Assembly: GCA_943912755.1 (NCBI GenBank)
Contig: CALTWF010000006.1
Span: forward strand, 1-64,000
Length of the DNA: 64,000 nt
Direction: 5' to 3'
Source: an uncultured Pseudomonas sp.
Lineage (GTDB): Bacteria > Pseudomonadota > Gammaproteobacteria > Pseudomonadales > Pseudomonadaceae
Shown: positions 1 through 8,268 of the stretch, piece by piece
Position numbering within the stretch: position 1 is the first letter of the stretch
Layout of the letters: each line of letters opens with the position of its first letter
The notes under the pieces: model-generated
Told to the model about the DNA's origin: nothing
Database searches by the model: none
What the model saw: the letters and a program-made list of their open reading frames with translations, nothing else
Translations under genes and position numbers: made by a program

Positions 1-48
1 AACTCCCCCAAGGGTTGGATTAGTGTCCAACTTCTTGGGGCAGTCCAG
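1..48 (-). mobile_element. Terminal end of a probable IS3-family (IS150-like) insertion sequence
   Basis: Read on the minus strand from position 48, the sequence begins TGGACTGCCCCAAGAAG and continues into TTGGACA. This resembles the terminal inverted repeat of IS150-group IS3 elements (a TGxACTGxCCCC start followed by AAGTTGGAC). The same stretch folds into a hairpin, because CCCCAAG pairs with CTTGGGG and TTGGA with TCCAA. No transposase is visible, so the body of the element would lie to the left of the window. The identification rests on recalled consensus only and could not be searched. Confidence 0.5.
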
Positions 49-68
49 GGTCCTGCGGTGCACGCGAT

Positions 69-100
69 CCCTGTGGGAGCCGGCTTGCCGGCGATGAGGC
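69..100 (+). repeat. REP element (single copy)
   Basis: A 32-base copy of the Pseudomonas REP sequence that recurs in this window (GTGGGAGC..GCTTGCC..GCGATGAGG). It lies between the putative IS end and the 3' end of the FAD oxidoreductase gene. The internal GCCGGC..GCCGGC arms form the usual short hairpin. Confidence 0.85.
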
Positions 101-120
101 GAGCAAATACACAACAGCGA

Positions 121-1434
121 TCAGCCAATCACCTCCTTCATCCGGTACCACAACATCCCCAGCGCCAGCAGCGGCGAGCGCAGCAGCTTGCCGCCGGGGA
201 AGGTCAGGTGCGGTACCGCGCCGAACACATCCAGCCCCTTGCTCTGACCGACGGAAATCGCCTCCGCCAGCAACTTCGCGCTCCAGTGGGTGACATTCAG
301 CCCGTGCCCCGAATAACCCTGGGCGAAGAACACGTTGGGATGCTGCGCCAGCCGGCCGACCTGGGGGAAACGATTGGCGGTGATGCCGATCATCCCGCCC
401 CACTGGTAGTCGATGCGCACCTTGGCCAGTTGCGGGAACACCTTGAGCATCTTCGGCCGCATGTAGGCGCCGATATCCCTGGGATCACTGCCCGAGTAGT
501 GGCAGGCTCCGCCGAACAGCAAGCGCCGGTCGGCGGTGAGCCGGTAGTAGTCCAGCCCGACCTTCTGGTCGCAGAGGGCGAGGTTCAGCGGGATCAGGCT
601 GGAGGCAAGCTCCTCGGGCAACGGTTCGGTGACGATCACATAGCTGCCCGCCGGCAGCACCTTGCCGCTCAGTTTCGGTTCCAGCTCATCAAGGTGGGCG
701 TTGCAGCCCAGCACCAGGCTGTCCGCGCGCACCCGACCCTGGGCGCAATGCACCACCACCTGGCTGCCATGCTCGATGCGCAACACCGGACTCTGCTCGA
801 AGATCCGTACCCCCAGGCGGCTGGCCGCGCGGGCTTCGCCGCTGACCAGGTCGAGCGGGTGCAGGTGCCCCGAACCCATGTCGATCAGGCCGCCGGCATA
901 GCAGTCGCTGGCCACCACCTGGTGCATGCGCTGCGGTTCCACCAGTTCGAACGGATGCGGATAGCCGCTGGCGAGCAGATGCTCGTGCTCCTCGCGCAAG
1001 CCGGCGAACTGCGCCGGGGTATTGGCCAGTTCGCAGAAACCCCAGCGCAGGTCGCAGTCGATGGCGAACTCGTCGATGCGCTCGGCGACCAGGGTCACCG
1101 AGTCCACCCCGGCCCGCTCCAGGTAGCGCACGCCTTCCTCGCCGACGTATTTGCCGAAGCCGCTGACATCGTGGCCGATGCCGCGGATCAGTTGCCCGCC
1201 GTTGCGCCCGCTGGCACCCCAGCCGATGCGGCGGGCCTCCAGCAGCACCACCGAGTGCCCGCGCAAGGCCAGTTCCAGGGCGGTGTTGACCCCGGTCAGG
1301 CCGCCGCCGACCACGCACACGTCGGCGCAGATCTCGCCGTCGAGCAGGGGATACGGCTGGTTGTCGCGGGCGGTGGCGGCGTAGTACGACGCTGCATGCT
1401 CAGCGCTTGCAATCATGGAAGGTTCTCGACTCAT
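121..1434 (-). CDS. puuB: FAD-dependent oxidoreductase, gamma-glutamylputrescine oxidase type
   Basis: Predicted D-amino-acid-oxidase-fold flavoenzyme of 437 residues. Near residue 40 it has the dinucleotide-binding motif VVGGGLTG, followed by the family signature GWGASGRNGGQL. The C-terminal part has the second FAD contact region (GYSGHGLN). This architecture fits PuuB, which oxidises gamma-glutamylputrescine to the aldehyde with release of ammonia and H2O2. The start chosen overlaps the stop of the upstream binding-protein gene as ATGA, which suggests translational coupling; an internal ATG six codons later is possible. It is the last gene of the operon puuA - binding protein - puuB. The substrate is inferred from the neighbours, and another amine oxidase of the same family cannot be excluded. 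Confidence 0.85.
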   Translation of the reverse strand: MSREPSMIASAEHAASYYAATARDNQPYPLLDGEICADVCVVGGGLTGVNTALELALRGHSVVLLEARRIGWGASGRNGGQLIRGIGHDVSGFGKYVGEEGVRYLERAGVDSVTLVAERIDEFAIDCDLRWGFCELANTPAQFAGLREEHEHLLASGYPHPFELVEPQRMHQVVASDCYAGGLIDMGSGHLHPLDLVSGEARAASRLGVRIFEQSPVLRIEHGSQVVVHCAQGRVRADSLVLGCNAHLDELEPKLSGKVLPAGSYVIVTEPLPEELASSLIPLNLALCDQKVGLDYYRLTADRRLLFGGACHYSGSDPRDIGAYMRPKMLKVFPQLAKVRIDYQWGGMIGITANRFPQVGRLAQHPNVFFAQGYSGHGLNVTHWSAKLLAEAISVGQSKGLDVFGAVPHLTFPGGKLLRSPLLALGMLWYRMKEVIG

Positions 1435-2516
1435 TGGTTGAACTTGACCTTGCTCCAGCTCCGGGTCATCAGGCGCATGATCTTCGGCGACGGGGCCTTG
1501 GAAATGTACAGCTTGTCCAGCACCGCCTGGGGCGGATAGACCTCGGGGTTGTTCAGCGTCTCTGGCTCGATGAACGGCTTGGCGTCGGCGTTGGCGTTAG
1601 GGTAACCGACATAGTCGCTGATTCCGGCGATCACTTTCGGCTCCATCACGTAGTTGATGAAGGCCAGGGCCTGCTCGGGGTTTTTCGCGTCGGCGGGAAT
1701 GGCGATCAGGTCGAACCACAGGTTGCTGCCTTCCTTGGGAATGCTGTAGGCGATCTTGATCCCGTTGTTGGCTTCCTTGGCCCGGTTGGCCGCCTGCAGC
1801 ACGTCGCCGGAGAAGCCGAAGGCCACGCAGATGTTGCCGTTGGCCAGGTCGGAGATGTACTTCGAGGAGTGGAAGTAGGTCACGTAGGGGCGAATGGCGA
1901 GGAGCTTGTCCTCGGCCTTCTTGTAGTCCTTGGGGTCCTGGCTGTTGGGGTCGAGCCCCAGGTAATTGAGCATCGCCGGCAGCATTTCGTCCGCCGAGTC
2001 GAGGAAGGCGACGCCGCAGCTGGAGAGCTTCTTGATGTTCTCGGGCTCGAACAGGGTGGCCCAGGAATCGATCTTGTCGGTACCCAGCACCGCCTTGACC
2101 TTCTCGACGTTGTAGCCGATGCCGTTGGTGCCCCACAGGTAGGGCACCGAGTGGCGGTTGCCGGGGTCGTTCTGTTCGAGCAGCCTGAGCAGCGCCGGGT
2201 CCATGTGTTTCCAGTTCGGCAGCTTGCTGCGGTCCAGTTCGAGGAACACCCCGGCGTCCACCTGGCGGGTCAGGAAGTGGTTGGACGGTACGACGATGTC
2301 ATAGCCGGTCTTGCCCGCCAGCAGCTTGCCTTCCAGGGTTTCGTTGGAGTCGAAGACGTCGTACACCGGCTTGATCCCGGTGGCGCTCTGGAACCCGGCG
2401 AGGGTGTCCGGGGCGATGTAGTCGGTCCAGTTGTAGATACTGACGCTGGGCTGCGCGGCGGCCACCAGGGGCGCCGCCAGCAGGGCAAGGGGTGCAAGAC
2501 GTTTCAAGGCTTTCAT
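1431..2516 (-). CDS. potF: Periplasmic polyamine-binding protein of an ABC transporter
   Basis: A 361-residue extracellular solute-binding protein of the PotF/SpuD family. The N-terminus is a signal peptide (MKALKRLAPLALLAAPL, likely cleaved after AAA). The mature protein starts with the family hallmark SVSIYNWTDYI and continues with DVFDSNETLEGKL, the segment that lines the polyamine pocket. The length is normal. A Shine-Dalgarno AGGAGCC lies six bases before the ATG. It sits between a glutamylputrescine synthetase and a glutamylputrescine oxidase gene, so putrescine or a related polyamine is the likely ligand. No permease or ATPase gene is adjacent, so it probably serves a transporter encoded elsewhere. 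Confidence 0.9.
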   Translation of the reverse strand: MKALKRLAPLALLAAPLVAAAQPSVSIYNWTDYIAPDTLAGFQSATGIKPVYDVFDSNETLEGKLLAGKTGYDIVVPSNHFLTRQVDAGVFLELDRSKLPNWKHMDPALLRLLEQNDPGNRHSVPYLWGTNGIGYNVEKVKAVLGTDKIDSWATLFEPENIKKLSSCGVAFLDSADEMLPAMLNYLGLDPNSQDPKDYKKAEDKLLAIRPYVTYFHSSKYISDLANGNICVAFGFSGDVLQAANRAKEANNGIKIAYSIPKEGSNLWFDLIAIPADAKNPEQALAFINYVMEPKVIAGISDYVGYPNANADAKPFIEPETLNNPEVYPPQAVLDKLYISKAPSPKIMRLMTRSWSKVKFNQ

Positions 2517-2565
2517 GTTCGGCTCCTGTCCATCCGTTCTTATTGGGTGCGGCGAGGGTGTGGCG

Positions 2566-3924
2566 TCAGACGCTGAGCAGCAGGAATTCCCGCTCCCAGG
2601 AGCTGATCACGCGCTTGAAGTTCTCGTGCTCGGTGCGTTTCACCGCCACATAGCCCTGGACGAACTTGCGCCCCAGGTACTGCTCCAGCACCTCGCAGTT
2701 CTCCATGGCGGCGAGGGCGTCCTCGATGGTGATCGGCAGGCGCAGGTTGCGCCGCTCGTAGGCGCGGCCCTGCACCGGCGCGCTCGGCTCGATCTTCTCG
2801 ATCATGCCCAGGTAGCCGCACAGCAGGCTGGCGGCGATGGCCAGGTACGGGTTGGCGTCGGCACCCGGCAGGCGGTTTTCCACGCGCATGGCCTGCGGCT
2901 CGGAAGGCGGCACGCGCAGGCCGGCGGTGCGGTTTTCCTCGCCCCACTCGACGTTGACCGGGGCCGAGGTGTCCGGCAGGAAGCGGCGGAACGAGTTGAC
3001 GTTCGGCGCGAACATCGGCAGCACCTTGGGAATGTACTTCTGCAGGCCGCCGATGTAGTTGAGGAACAGCTCGCTCATGCTGCCGTCTTCGTTGACGAAG
3101 ATATTGCGCCCCGATTCGGCATCCACCACGCTCTGGTGGATATGCATGGCGCTGCCCGGCTCGTCGGTGATCGGCTTGGCCATGAAGGTCGCCGCCACGT
3201 CGTGCTTGAGCGCGGCCTCGCGCATGGTGCGCTTGAACACGGTGATCTGGTCGGCCAGCGACAGCGCGTCGCCATGGCGGAAGTTGATCTCCATCTGCGC
3301 CGGGCCGTCTTCGTGGATCAGCGTATCGAGGTCCAGGCCCTGGGCTTCGCACCAGTCGTAGACGTCCTCGAACAGCGGATCGAATTCGTTGGCGGCATCG
3401 ATGGAGAAGCTCTGCCGGCCGCTTTCCGGGCGGCCCGAGCGGCCGATCGGCGCTTCCAGCGGGAAGTCCGGGTCGCTGCTGCGCTTGGTCAGGTAGAACT
3501 CCATTTCCGGCGCCACGATCGGGCTCCAGCCCTTTTGCGCGTAAAGGCGCAGCACGCGCTTGAGCACGTTGCGCGGCGACAGCTCGACCGGGTTGCCGCG
3601 CTTGTCGTAGGTGTCATGAATCACCATCGCGGTGGGCTCGATGGCCCAGGGCACCAGGTAGATCGCCTCCGGGTCGGGGCGGCAGAACATGTCGATGTCC
3701 GCCTCGTCCAGCAGGTCGTAATAGATGTCGTCCTCGACGAAGTCGCCGGTGACGGTTTGCAGCAGGACGCTCTCCGGCAGGCGCATGCCGCCTTCGCCGA
3801 GAAACTTGTTGGTGGGGGAAATCTTGCCGCGGGCGATGCCGGTGAGGTCACTGACAATGCATTCGACTTCGGTGATCTGGTGTTGCTTCAGCCAGGTGCT
3901 CAGCTGATGCGCGGGGGTGTTCAT
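2566..3924 (-). CDS. puuA: Gamma-glutamylputrescine synthetase (glutamine synthetase family)
   Basis: A 452-residue member of the glutamine synthetase fold that joins glutamate to putrescine with ATP, the first step of the gamma-glutamylated putrescine pathway. Visible signatures are the N-terminal DLTGIARGKI segment typical of the PuuA/SpuI branch, the metal site MEFYL, the ATP loop MAKPITDEPGSAMHIHQS, and the glutamate-binding NRTAGLRVP region. The start was set at ATG 3924 because AGAGG lies five bases upstream; a longer reading from 3966 has no ribosome site. It is the first gene of a three-gene operon with the binding protein and PuuB. No tyrosine of an adenylylation loop was identified, as expected for this branch. 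Confidence 0.9.
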   Translation of the reverse strand: MNTPAHQLSTWLKQHQITEVECIVSDLTGIARGKISPTNKFLGEGGMRLPESVLLQTVTGDFVEDDIYYDLLDEADIDMFCRPDPEAIYLVPWAIEPTAMVIHDTYDKRGNPVELSPRNVLKRVLRLYAQKGWSPIVAPEMEFYLTKRSSDPDFPLEAPIGRSGRPESGRQSFSIDAANEFDPLFEDVYDWCEAQGLDLDTLIHEDGPAQMEINFRHGDALSLADQITVFKRTMREAALKHDVAATFMAKPITDEPGSAMHIHQSVVDAESGRNIFVNEDGSMSELFLNYIGGLQKYIPKVLPMFAPNVNSFRRFLPDTSAPVNVEWGEENRTAGLRVPPSEPQAMRVENRLPGADANPYLAIAASLLCGYLGMIEKIEPSAPVQGRAYERRNLRLPITIEDALAAMENCEVLEQYLGRKFVQGYVAVKRTEHENFKRVISSWEREFLLLSV

Positions 3925-4088
3925 GCAAACCTCTAGCGGGTTAGTTGGAAGGCACGCGACCGGCATGGGCCGGTGGGCGCGGAGCTAGTCTTGGCCAGAG
4001 GCGGGGGGCGGTTCTATCCGTTTTCCGCAGGAATGCCCCGGGCGTTGTCGATGGCCCGGGCTTGCCATTACGCTGCCAGCTCCTGTTA

Positions 4089-4102
4089 AATGAGATTCAT
4101 TA
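4089..4102 (+). promoter_or_regulatory. Fur box upstream of the first FecI-type sigma gene
   Basis: The sequence AATGAGATTCATTA matches the core of the Fur consensus (AATGATAATCATTA) at 12 of 14 positions. It lies 27-40 bases before the chosen sigma start. It overlaps the upstream ATG at 4090, which argues that translation begins at 4129 and that this operon is iron-repressed. Confidence 0.75.
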
Positions 4103-4128
4103 CCACTTGTTTCCGTCCGGTTGCCCCC

Positions 4129-4638
4129 ATGCCCACCGCCGATCCCTCCCTGCAAAAAGCCGTGCATTCGCTGTACGAGGATCATCATTCCTGGCTCTGT
4201 GGCTGGCTGCGCAACCGCCTCGGTTGCGTCGAGCATGCGGCGGACCTGGCCCAGGACACCTTCATCCGCGTCATCACCCTGCGCAAGGCCGCCGAGCTGC
4301 GCGAGCCGCGGGCCTACCTGAGCAGCGTGGCGCGCAGCCTGATGATCGACCTGTTCCGCCGCCGTGCGCTGGAACAGGCCTATCTGGAGGCCTTGGCCGC
4401 GCGCCCGGAGGCGCTGGAGGTGTCGCCGGAAACCCGTTTGCAGATCATCGAGACCCTGGTGGAGATCGATCGCCTGCTCGATGGCCTCGGCGGCCGCACC
4501 CGGGAAATCTTTCTCATGGCCCAGCTCGATGGCCTGAGCTACGTGGACATCGCCCGGCGCCTGGAGGTGTCGGTGACCACGGTGAAGAAGCACGCGGTAC
4601 GTGCCTTGACCCATTGCCTGCTGCTGGTCGGGGACTGA
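4129..4638 (+). CDS. FecI-type ECF sigma factor (system 1)
   Basis: An extracytoplasmic-function sigma factor of 169 residues. Sigma region 2 carries the DLAQDTFIRV motif, and region 4 has the helix-turn-helix with GLSYVDIARRLEVSV and VKKH. It would direct transcription of the adjacent TonB receptor gene when the receptor signals through FecR. A Fur box precedes it. The start at 4129 is preferred because the alternative ATG (4090) lies inside the Fur box. FecR follows after a 3-base gap. The neighbours make a complete surface-signalling trio. Confidence 0.9.
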   Translation: MPTADPSLQKAVHSLYEDHHSWLCGWLRNRLGCVEHAADLAQDTFIRVITLRKAAELREPRAYLSSVARSLMIDLFRRRALEQAYLEALAARPEALEVSPETRLQIIETLVEIDRLLDGLGGRTREIFLMAQLDGLSYVDIARRLEVSVTTVKKHAVRALTHCLLLVGD

Positions 4639-4641
4639 GCC

Positions 4642-5577
4642 GTGACGCTGTCCCGTGATGTGCTCGAAGCGGCCGCGCAGTGGTATGTCGAACTGCGTTG
4701 CGAACCCGGTCCGGCGACCCGCGCTGCGCACCAGCGCTGGCTGGACAGCGACCCTAGTCATCAGCAGGCCTGGGCCCGGCTTGGGCGTTTGCAGGGCACC
4801 TTTGGCCAGGTCGCGCCGCAACTGGCGCGCAGTGCGCTGGCCGGCGCCCGGGCCAAGCGCCGCGAGGTGCTCAAGCTGCTGTCGCTGCTGCTGGCGGCAG
4901 GGGGCGCGGGCACCCTGGCCTGGCGCGAAACGCCGATGCAGACCTGGCTCGCCGACCGCCGCACCGCCACCGGCGAGCGCCAGGCCCTGCGCCTGGCGGA
5001 TGGCAGCCAGTTGCAGCTCAATACCGCCAGCGCGGTGAACATCCGCTACAGCGACACCCTGCGCCAGCTCGACCTGCTCGACGGCGAGATCCTTGTGCAG
5101 ACCACCCGCGACCCCTTGGCCCGGCCCTTTGTCGTGCACACCGCCGAGGGCAGTATCCGCGCCCTCGGCACGCGCTTCCTGGTGCGCCGCGATAGCGGCC
5201 TGACCCAGGTCAGCGTGCTCGAACATGCGGTCCAGGTGAGCTGTGCGGCCAGCGGCCAGACGCTGCGGGTCGACGCCGGCCAGCGCCTGGCCTTCAGCGC
5301 CGAGGGGCCCGGGCCGCTGCGCCCGGCGCTGCCCGAGGCGGATGCCTGGAGCCGCGACATGCTGGTGGTCAGCGACTGGCGCCTGGAGGATTTCCTTGCC
5401 GAACTGCAACGTTATCGCCCCGGGCACCTGGGCTGCGCCGAGGCAGTGGCCGGGCTGCGGATTTCCGGGGCGTTCCAGTTGCGTGACAGCGATATCGTGC
5501 TGGACAACCTGACCAGCACCTTGCCGGTGCGCATCCGGCGTTTCAGCCGGTTCTGGGTGCGGGTCGAGGCGGCCTGA
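4642..5577 (+). CDS. FecR-type anti-sigma regulator (system 1)
   Basis: An inner-membrane sigma regulator of 311 residues starting with GTG. The N-terminal cytoplasmic domain (about 1-75) contains the FecR/PupR motif with WLDSDPSHQQAW. A single membrane segment follows (about 79-92, LLSLLLAAGGAGTLAW). The periplasmic FecR domain has LADGSQLQLNTAS and GSIRALGTRF, and the C-terminal STN-like part (YRPGHLGCAEAV) contacts the receptor's signalling domain. The gene lies 3 bases after the sigma gene and about 100 bases before the receptor gene. Confidence 0.9.
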   Translation: MTLSRDVLEAAAQWYVELRCEPGPATRAAHQRWLDSDPSHQQAWARLGRLQGTFGQVAPQLARSALAGARAKRREVLKLLSLLLAAGGAGTLAWRETPMQTWLADRRTATGERQALRLADGSQLQLNTASAVNIRYSDTLRQLDLLDGEILVQTTRDPLARPFVVHTAEGSIRALGTRFLVRRDSGLTQVSVLEHAVQVSCAASGQTLRVDAGQRLAFSAEGPGPLRPALPEADAWSRDMLVVSDWRLEDFLAELQRYRPGHLGCAEAVAGLRISGAFQLRDSDIVLDNLTSTLPVRIRRFSRFWVRVEAA

Positions 5578-5592
5578 AGTTTTTTCAAGCAA

Positions 5593-5605
5593 GGGGTTAT
5601 CGATT
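5593..5605 (+). promoter_or_regulatory. Putative ECF-sigma promoter element GGGGTTnnCGATT before receptor 1
   Basis: The 13-mer GGGGTTATCGATT lies just after the FecR stop and follows an A/T tract. The same pattern (GGGGTTGCCGATT) occurs at the equivalent place upstream of receptor 2 on the opposite strand. A shared position and spacing relative to FecR suggest a promoter element read by the cognate sigma factors; this is inference from two copies only. Confidence 0.4.
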
Positions 5606-5682
5606 GCGGAACTGCTTCGACTTGTAGGTAGAGGCGCCACAGAGACGCCATTCATCACTGCCGCAGGGCGAAAGGAAACCGC

Positions 5683-8151
5683 ATGTCCCGTTCCGTCACC
5701 ACACCCCACAACACCCCGGCACTGCGCCGGGCGATCCGCTGCGCACTGCTCGGTGCGGCCCTGGCCGCTCCCGCCGGGCTGATGCTCGGCAGCACTGCGG
5801 CCATGGCCCAGAGCCTGGCCGAGGTGGCCTTCGATATCGCTCCCGGCCCGCTGGATCGCGCGTTGAACCAGTTCGCCGCCAGTGCCGGGATCACCCTGTC
5901 GTTCGACCCGGCCCATGTGCGTGGCCTGAAGTCGCCGGGCCTGCGTGGCCGGCATGAGGTCGATGCCGGGCTGCACCAGTTGCTCGCCGGCAACCGCCTG
6001 CAGGCGCTGCGCCAGGCCAATGGCAGCTATTCGCTGCTGCCGGCGGCGGGCGAGGGGGTGATGCAACTGGACGCCACCAGCATCACCGGTGCCGTCGCCG
6101 AATCGGCCTGGGGCCCCGTCGATGGTTATGTCGCCAGCCGCAGTGCCAGCGCCACCAAGACCGATACGCCGATCCTGGAAATCCCCCAGAGCATCAACGT
6201 GGTTACCGCCGAACAGGTGCAGAACCAGGGCGCGCGCAACCTGACCCAGGCGCTGCGCTACACCCCCGGCCTGAACATCGGCGGCTTTACCGACCGCAAC
6301 AGCATCGCCGACGAAATCACCAGCCGTGGTTTCGCCCCCACGCCGCTCTACTTCGATGGCGCCTACGTGCCTTATGCCGGCAGCCTCGGCGGTGCGCCGC
6401 AGATCGACCCCTACACCCTGGAACGCATCGAAGTGCTCAAGGGGCCGTCCTCGGTGCTGTTCGGACAGAACCAGCCGGGCGGCCTGGTCAACATGGTGTC
6501 CAAGCGCCCGACGGCCGAGGCACGCAACCAGGTCAGGCTCGGCGCCGGCAGCTACAACCGGGTCAATGGTGCCTTCGACAGCAGCGGGCCGCTGGACGGG
6601 CAGGGCGAGTTCACCTATCGCCTGATCGGCGTGGCCAACAAGGGCAACGAGCAGGTCGATCACACCCACAGCGAGCGCACGCTGCTGGCGCCGAGCCTGA
6701 GCTGGACGCCGAACGAGGCGACCCGCCTGACCCTGCTGGCGCAGGTGCAGCACGACGAGGGCGCCGCCGACTACCAGTCGTTGCCGCGGGTGGGGTCGCT
6801 CGACCGCGGGCCGGATGGCCAGCGTATCGACCGCCATTTCTACTCCGGTGATTCGCGCTACAACGACTACCGGCGTGACCAACTGATCCTCGGTTACGAG
6901 TTGCGTCACGCCTTCAGCGACGATTTGATTCTGCGCTCCACCGCGCGTTACATCGATGTCCGCGACCGCTATCGCGGCTTCTACCTGCGCAGTTTCGCCA
7001 GCGATGGCAATGGCGAAACCGATTACACCCGCGCCAACCGGGTCAAGCTGGACTGGCGCCAGCACAACATCGCCTGGACTCTGGACAACAACCTCGAATA
7101 CAGCTTCGCCACCGGTGCCTTGCAGCACATGGCGCTGGTGGGGGCCGACTACCGTCACTTCAGCCGCCGCTACGATGGCTACAACGCCTACAACGTGCTG
7201 CCGGTGGATCTGTACGGCAAGAACAACTACGACACGTCGAGCGTCACGCCGCAGCTGGACACCCGCTGGGACAACACCGTGCGCCAGACCGGCGTCTACC
7301 TGCAGGACCAGATCCGCCTGGACCAGTGGATCCTCACCATCGGCGGCCGCCAGGACTGGGCCGAGCTGGACAACAAGGACCTGCTGGCGCACTCCATCGC
7401 CTCGCAGCGCGACAGCCAGTTCACCGGTCGCGTCGGCCTGACCTACCTCACCAGCTTCGGCCTGGCGCCCTATGTCAGCTATTCGCAGTCGTTCCTGCCC
7501 AGTGTCGGCACCATGGCGCCGGAGCGTGGCGGCAAGGCGTTCGAGCCGACCGAAGGCGAGCAATACGAGGTGGGGGTGAAGTACCAGCCGCTGGAAAAGA
7601 CCCTGCTGACCGCCTCGGTGTACCAGGTCAAGCAAAAGAACGCGCTGACCGGCGATACCGAGTATCCGCAGTACCAGACGCAGAATGGCGAGGTGCGTTC
7701 GCGTGGCGTCGAGCTTGAGCTGAAGAGCAGCCTGGGGGCCTTCGATGTGCTGGCGGCGGCGGGCTATATCGACTCGTTCTACACCGCCAGCACCTATGGC
7801 GACCAGGGCAATCGCAGCGAGGCGCAGGCGCCGGTCTCGGCGAGCCTGTGGGTCGATTACCACGTCAGCGCGGCCGGCCTGGGTGGCCTGACCGTTGGTG
7901 GCGGTGCGCGCCATACCGGGCGCAAGCCGGGGGATTCGGCGAACTCCTTCGACGTCCCGGCCTACACCGTGTACGACGTCACCCTGCGCTATGACCTGGG
8001 GCGGCTGGAACCCGGCCTGCGTGGTTTGCAGGCCAGCCTGAACGTGCAGAACCTGTTCGACCGCGAGTACGTATCCGACTGCAACTACTCGTTCGGCTGC
8101 TACTACGGGCAGGAGCGGGTGGCTTCGGTGCAGATGAGCTACGACTGGTAA
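5683..8151 (+). CDS. TonB-dependent siderophore receptor with signalling domain (hydroxamate type)
   Basis: Outer-membrane receptor of 822 residues. It has a signal peptide ending in AMAQS, then an STN signalling domain (about 45-120, with FDIAPGPLDRALNQFA). The plug begins with TDTPILEIPQSINVV and includes ERIEVLKGPSSVLFGQ. A 22-strand barrel ends in the aromatic terminus QMSYDW. The pair of cysteines in the last extracellular turn (DCNYSFGCYYGQER) is typical of FhuA-like receptors, so a ferrichrome or ferrioxamine type ligand is likely, though this is inferred. The STN domain and the upstream FecI/FecR pair indicate autoregulation by ligand binding. Confidence 0.9.
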   Translation: MSRSVTTPHNTPALRRAIRCALLGAALAAPAGLMLGSTAAMAQSLAEVAFDIAPGPLDRALNQFAASAGITLSFDPAHVRGLKSPGLRGRHEVDAGLHQLLAGNRLQALRQANGSYSLLPAAGEGVMQLDATSITGAVAESAWGPVDGYVASRSASATKTDTPILEIPQSINVVTAEQVQNQGARNLTQALRYTPGLNIGGFTDRNSIADEITSRGFAPTPLYFDGAYVPYAGSLGGAPQIDPYTLERIEVLKGPSSVLFGQNQPGGLVNMVSKRPTAEARNQVRLGAGSYNRVNGAFDSSGPLDGQGEFTYRLIGVANKGNEQVDHTHSERTLLAPSLSWTPNEATRLTLLAQVQHDEGAADYQSLPRVGSLDRGPDGQRIDRHFYSGDSRYNDYRRDQLILGYELRHAFSDDLILRSTARYIDVRDRYRGFYLRSFASDGNGETDYTRANRVKLDWRQHNIAWTLDNNLEYSFATGALQHMALVGADYRHFSRRYDGYNAYNVLPVDLYGKNNYDTSSVTPQLDTRWDNTVRQTGVYLQDQIRLDQWILTIGGRQDWAELDNKDLLAHSIASQRDSQFTGRVGLTYLTSFGLAPYVSYSQSFLPSVGTMAPERGGKAFEPTEGEQYEVGVKYQPLEKTLLTASVYQVKQKNALTGDTEYPQYQTQNGEVRSRGVELELKSSLGAFDVLAAAGYIDSFYTASTYGDQGNRSEAQAPVSASLWVDYHVSAAGLGGLTVGGGARHTGRKPGDSANSFDVPAYTVYDVTLRYDLGRLEPGLRGLQASLNVQNLFDREYVSDCNYSFGCYYGQERVASVQMSYDW

Positions 8152-8171
8152 GCTGTTTTTGTGTTGTTGCT

Positions 8172-8252
8172 GATGGCCTCATCGCCGGCAAGCCAGCTCC
8201 CACAGGTTCACACGATCCCTGTGGGAGCTGGCTTGCCAGCGATGAGGCCATC
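8172..8252. repeat. REP doublet in inverted orientation
   Basis: Two REP copies face each other (8172-8206 reversed, 8217-8252 forward) and together can form a long cruciform. They lie between the convergent 3' ends of the receptor and MFS genes, the usual position for REP elements, and may act as a bidirectional terminator. Confidence 0.9.
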
Positions 8253-8268
8253 AGTCATTGCCGGGCAG

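Noticed and set aside
4090..4128. Earlier ATG start for the first sigma factor
   Set aside because: The ATG lies inside the Fur box, and the added residues are not conserved among FecI-type sigmas.
3985..7914. A very long open frame on the minus strand opposite the first signalling receptor and its regulators
   Set aside because: It is antisense to the sigma, FecR and receptor genes, has low-complexity Ala/Arg/Gln-rich content and no domain. It is a by-product of high GC3 on the sense strand.
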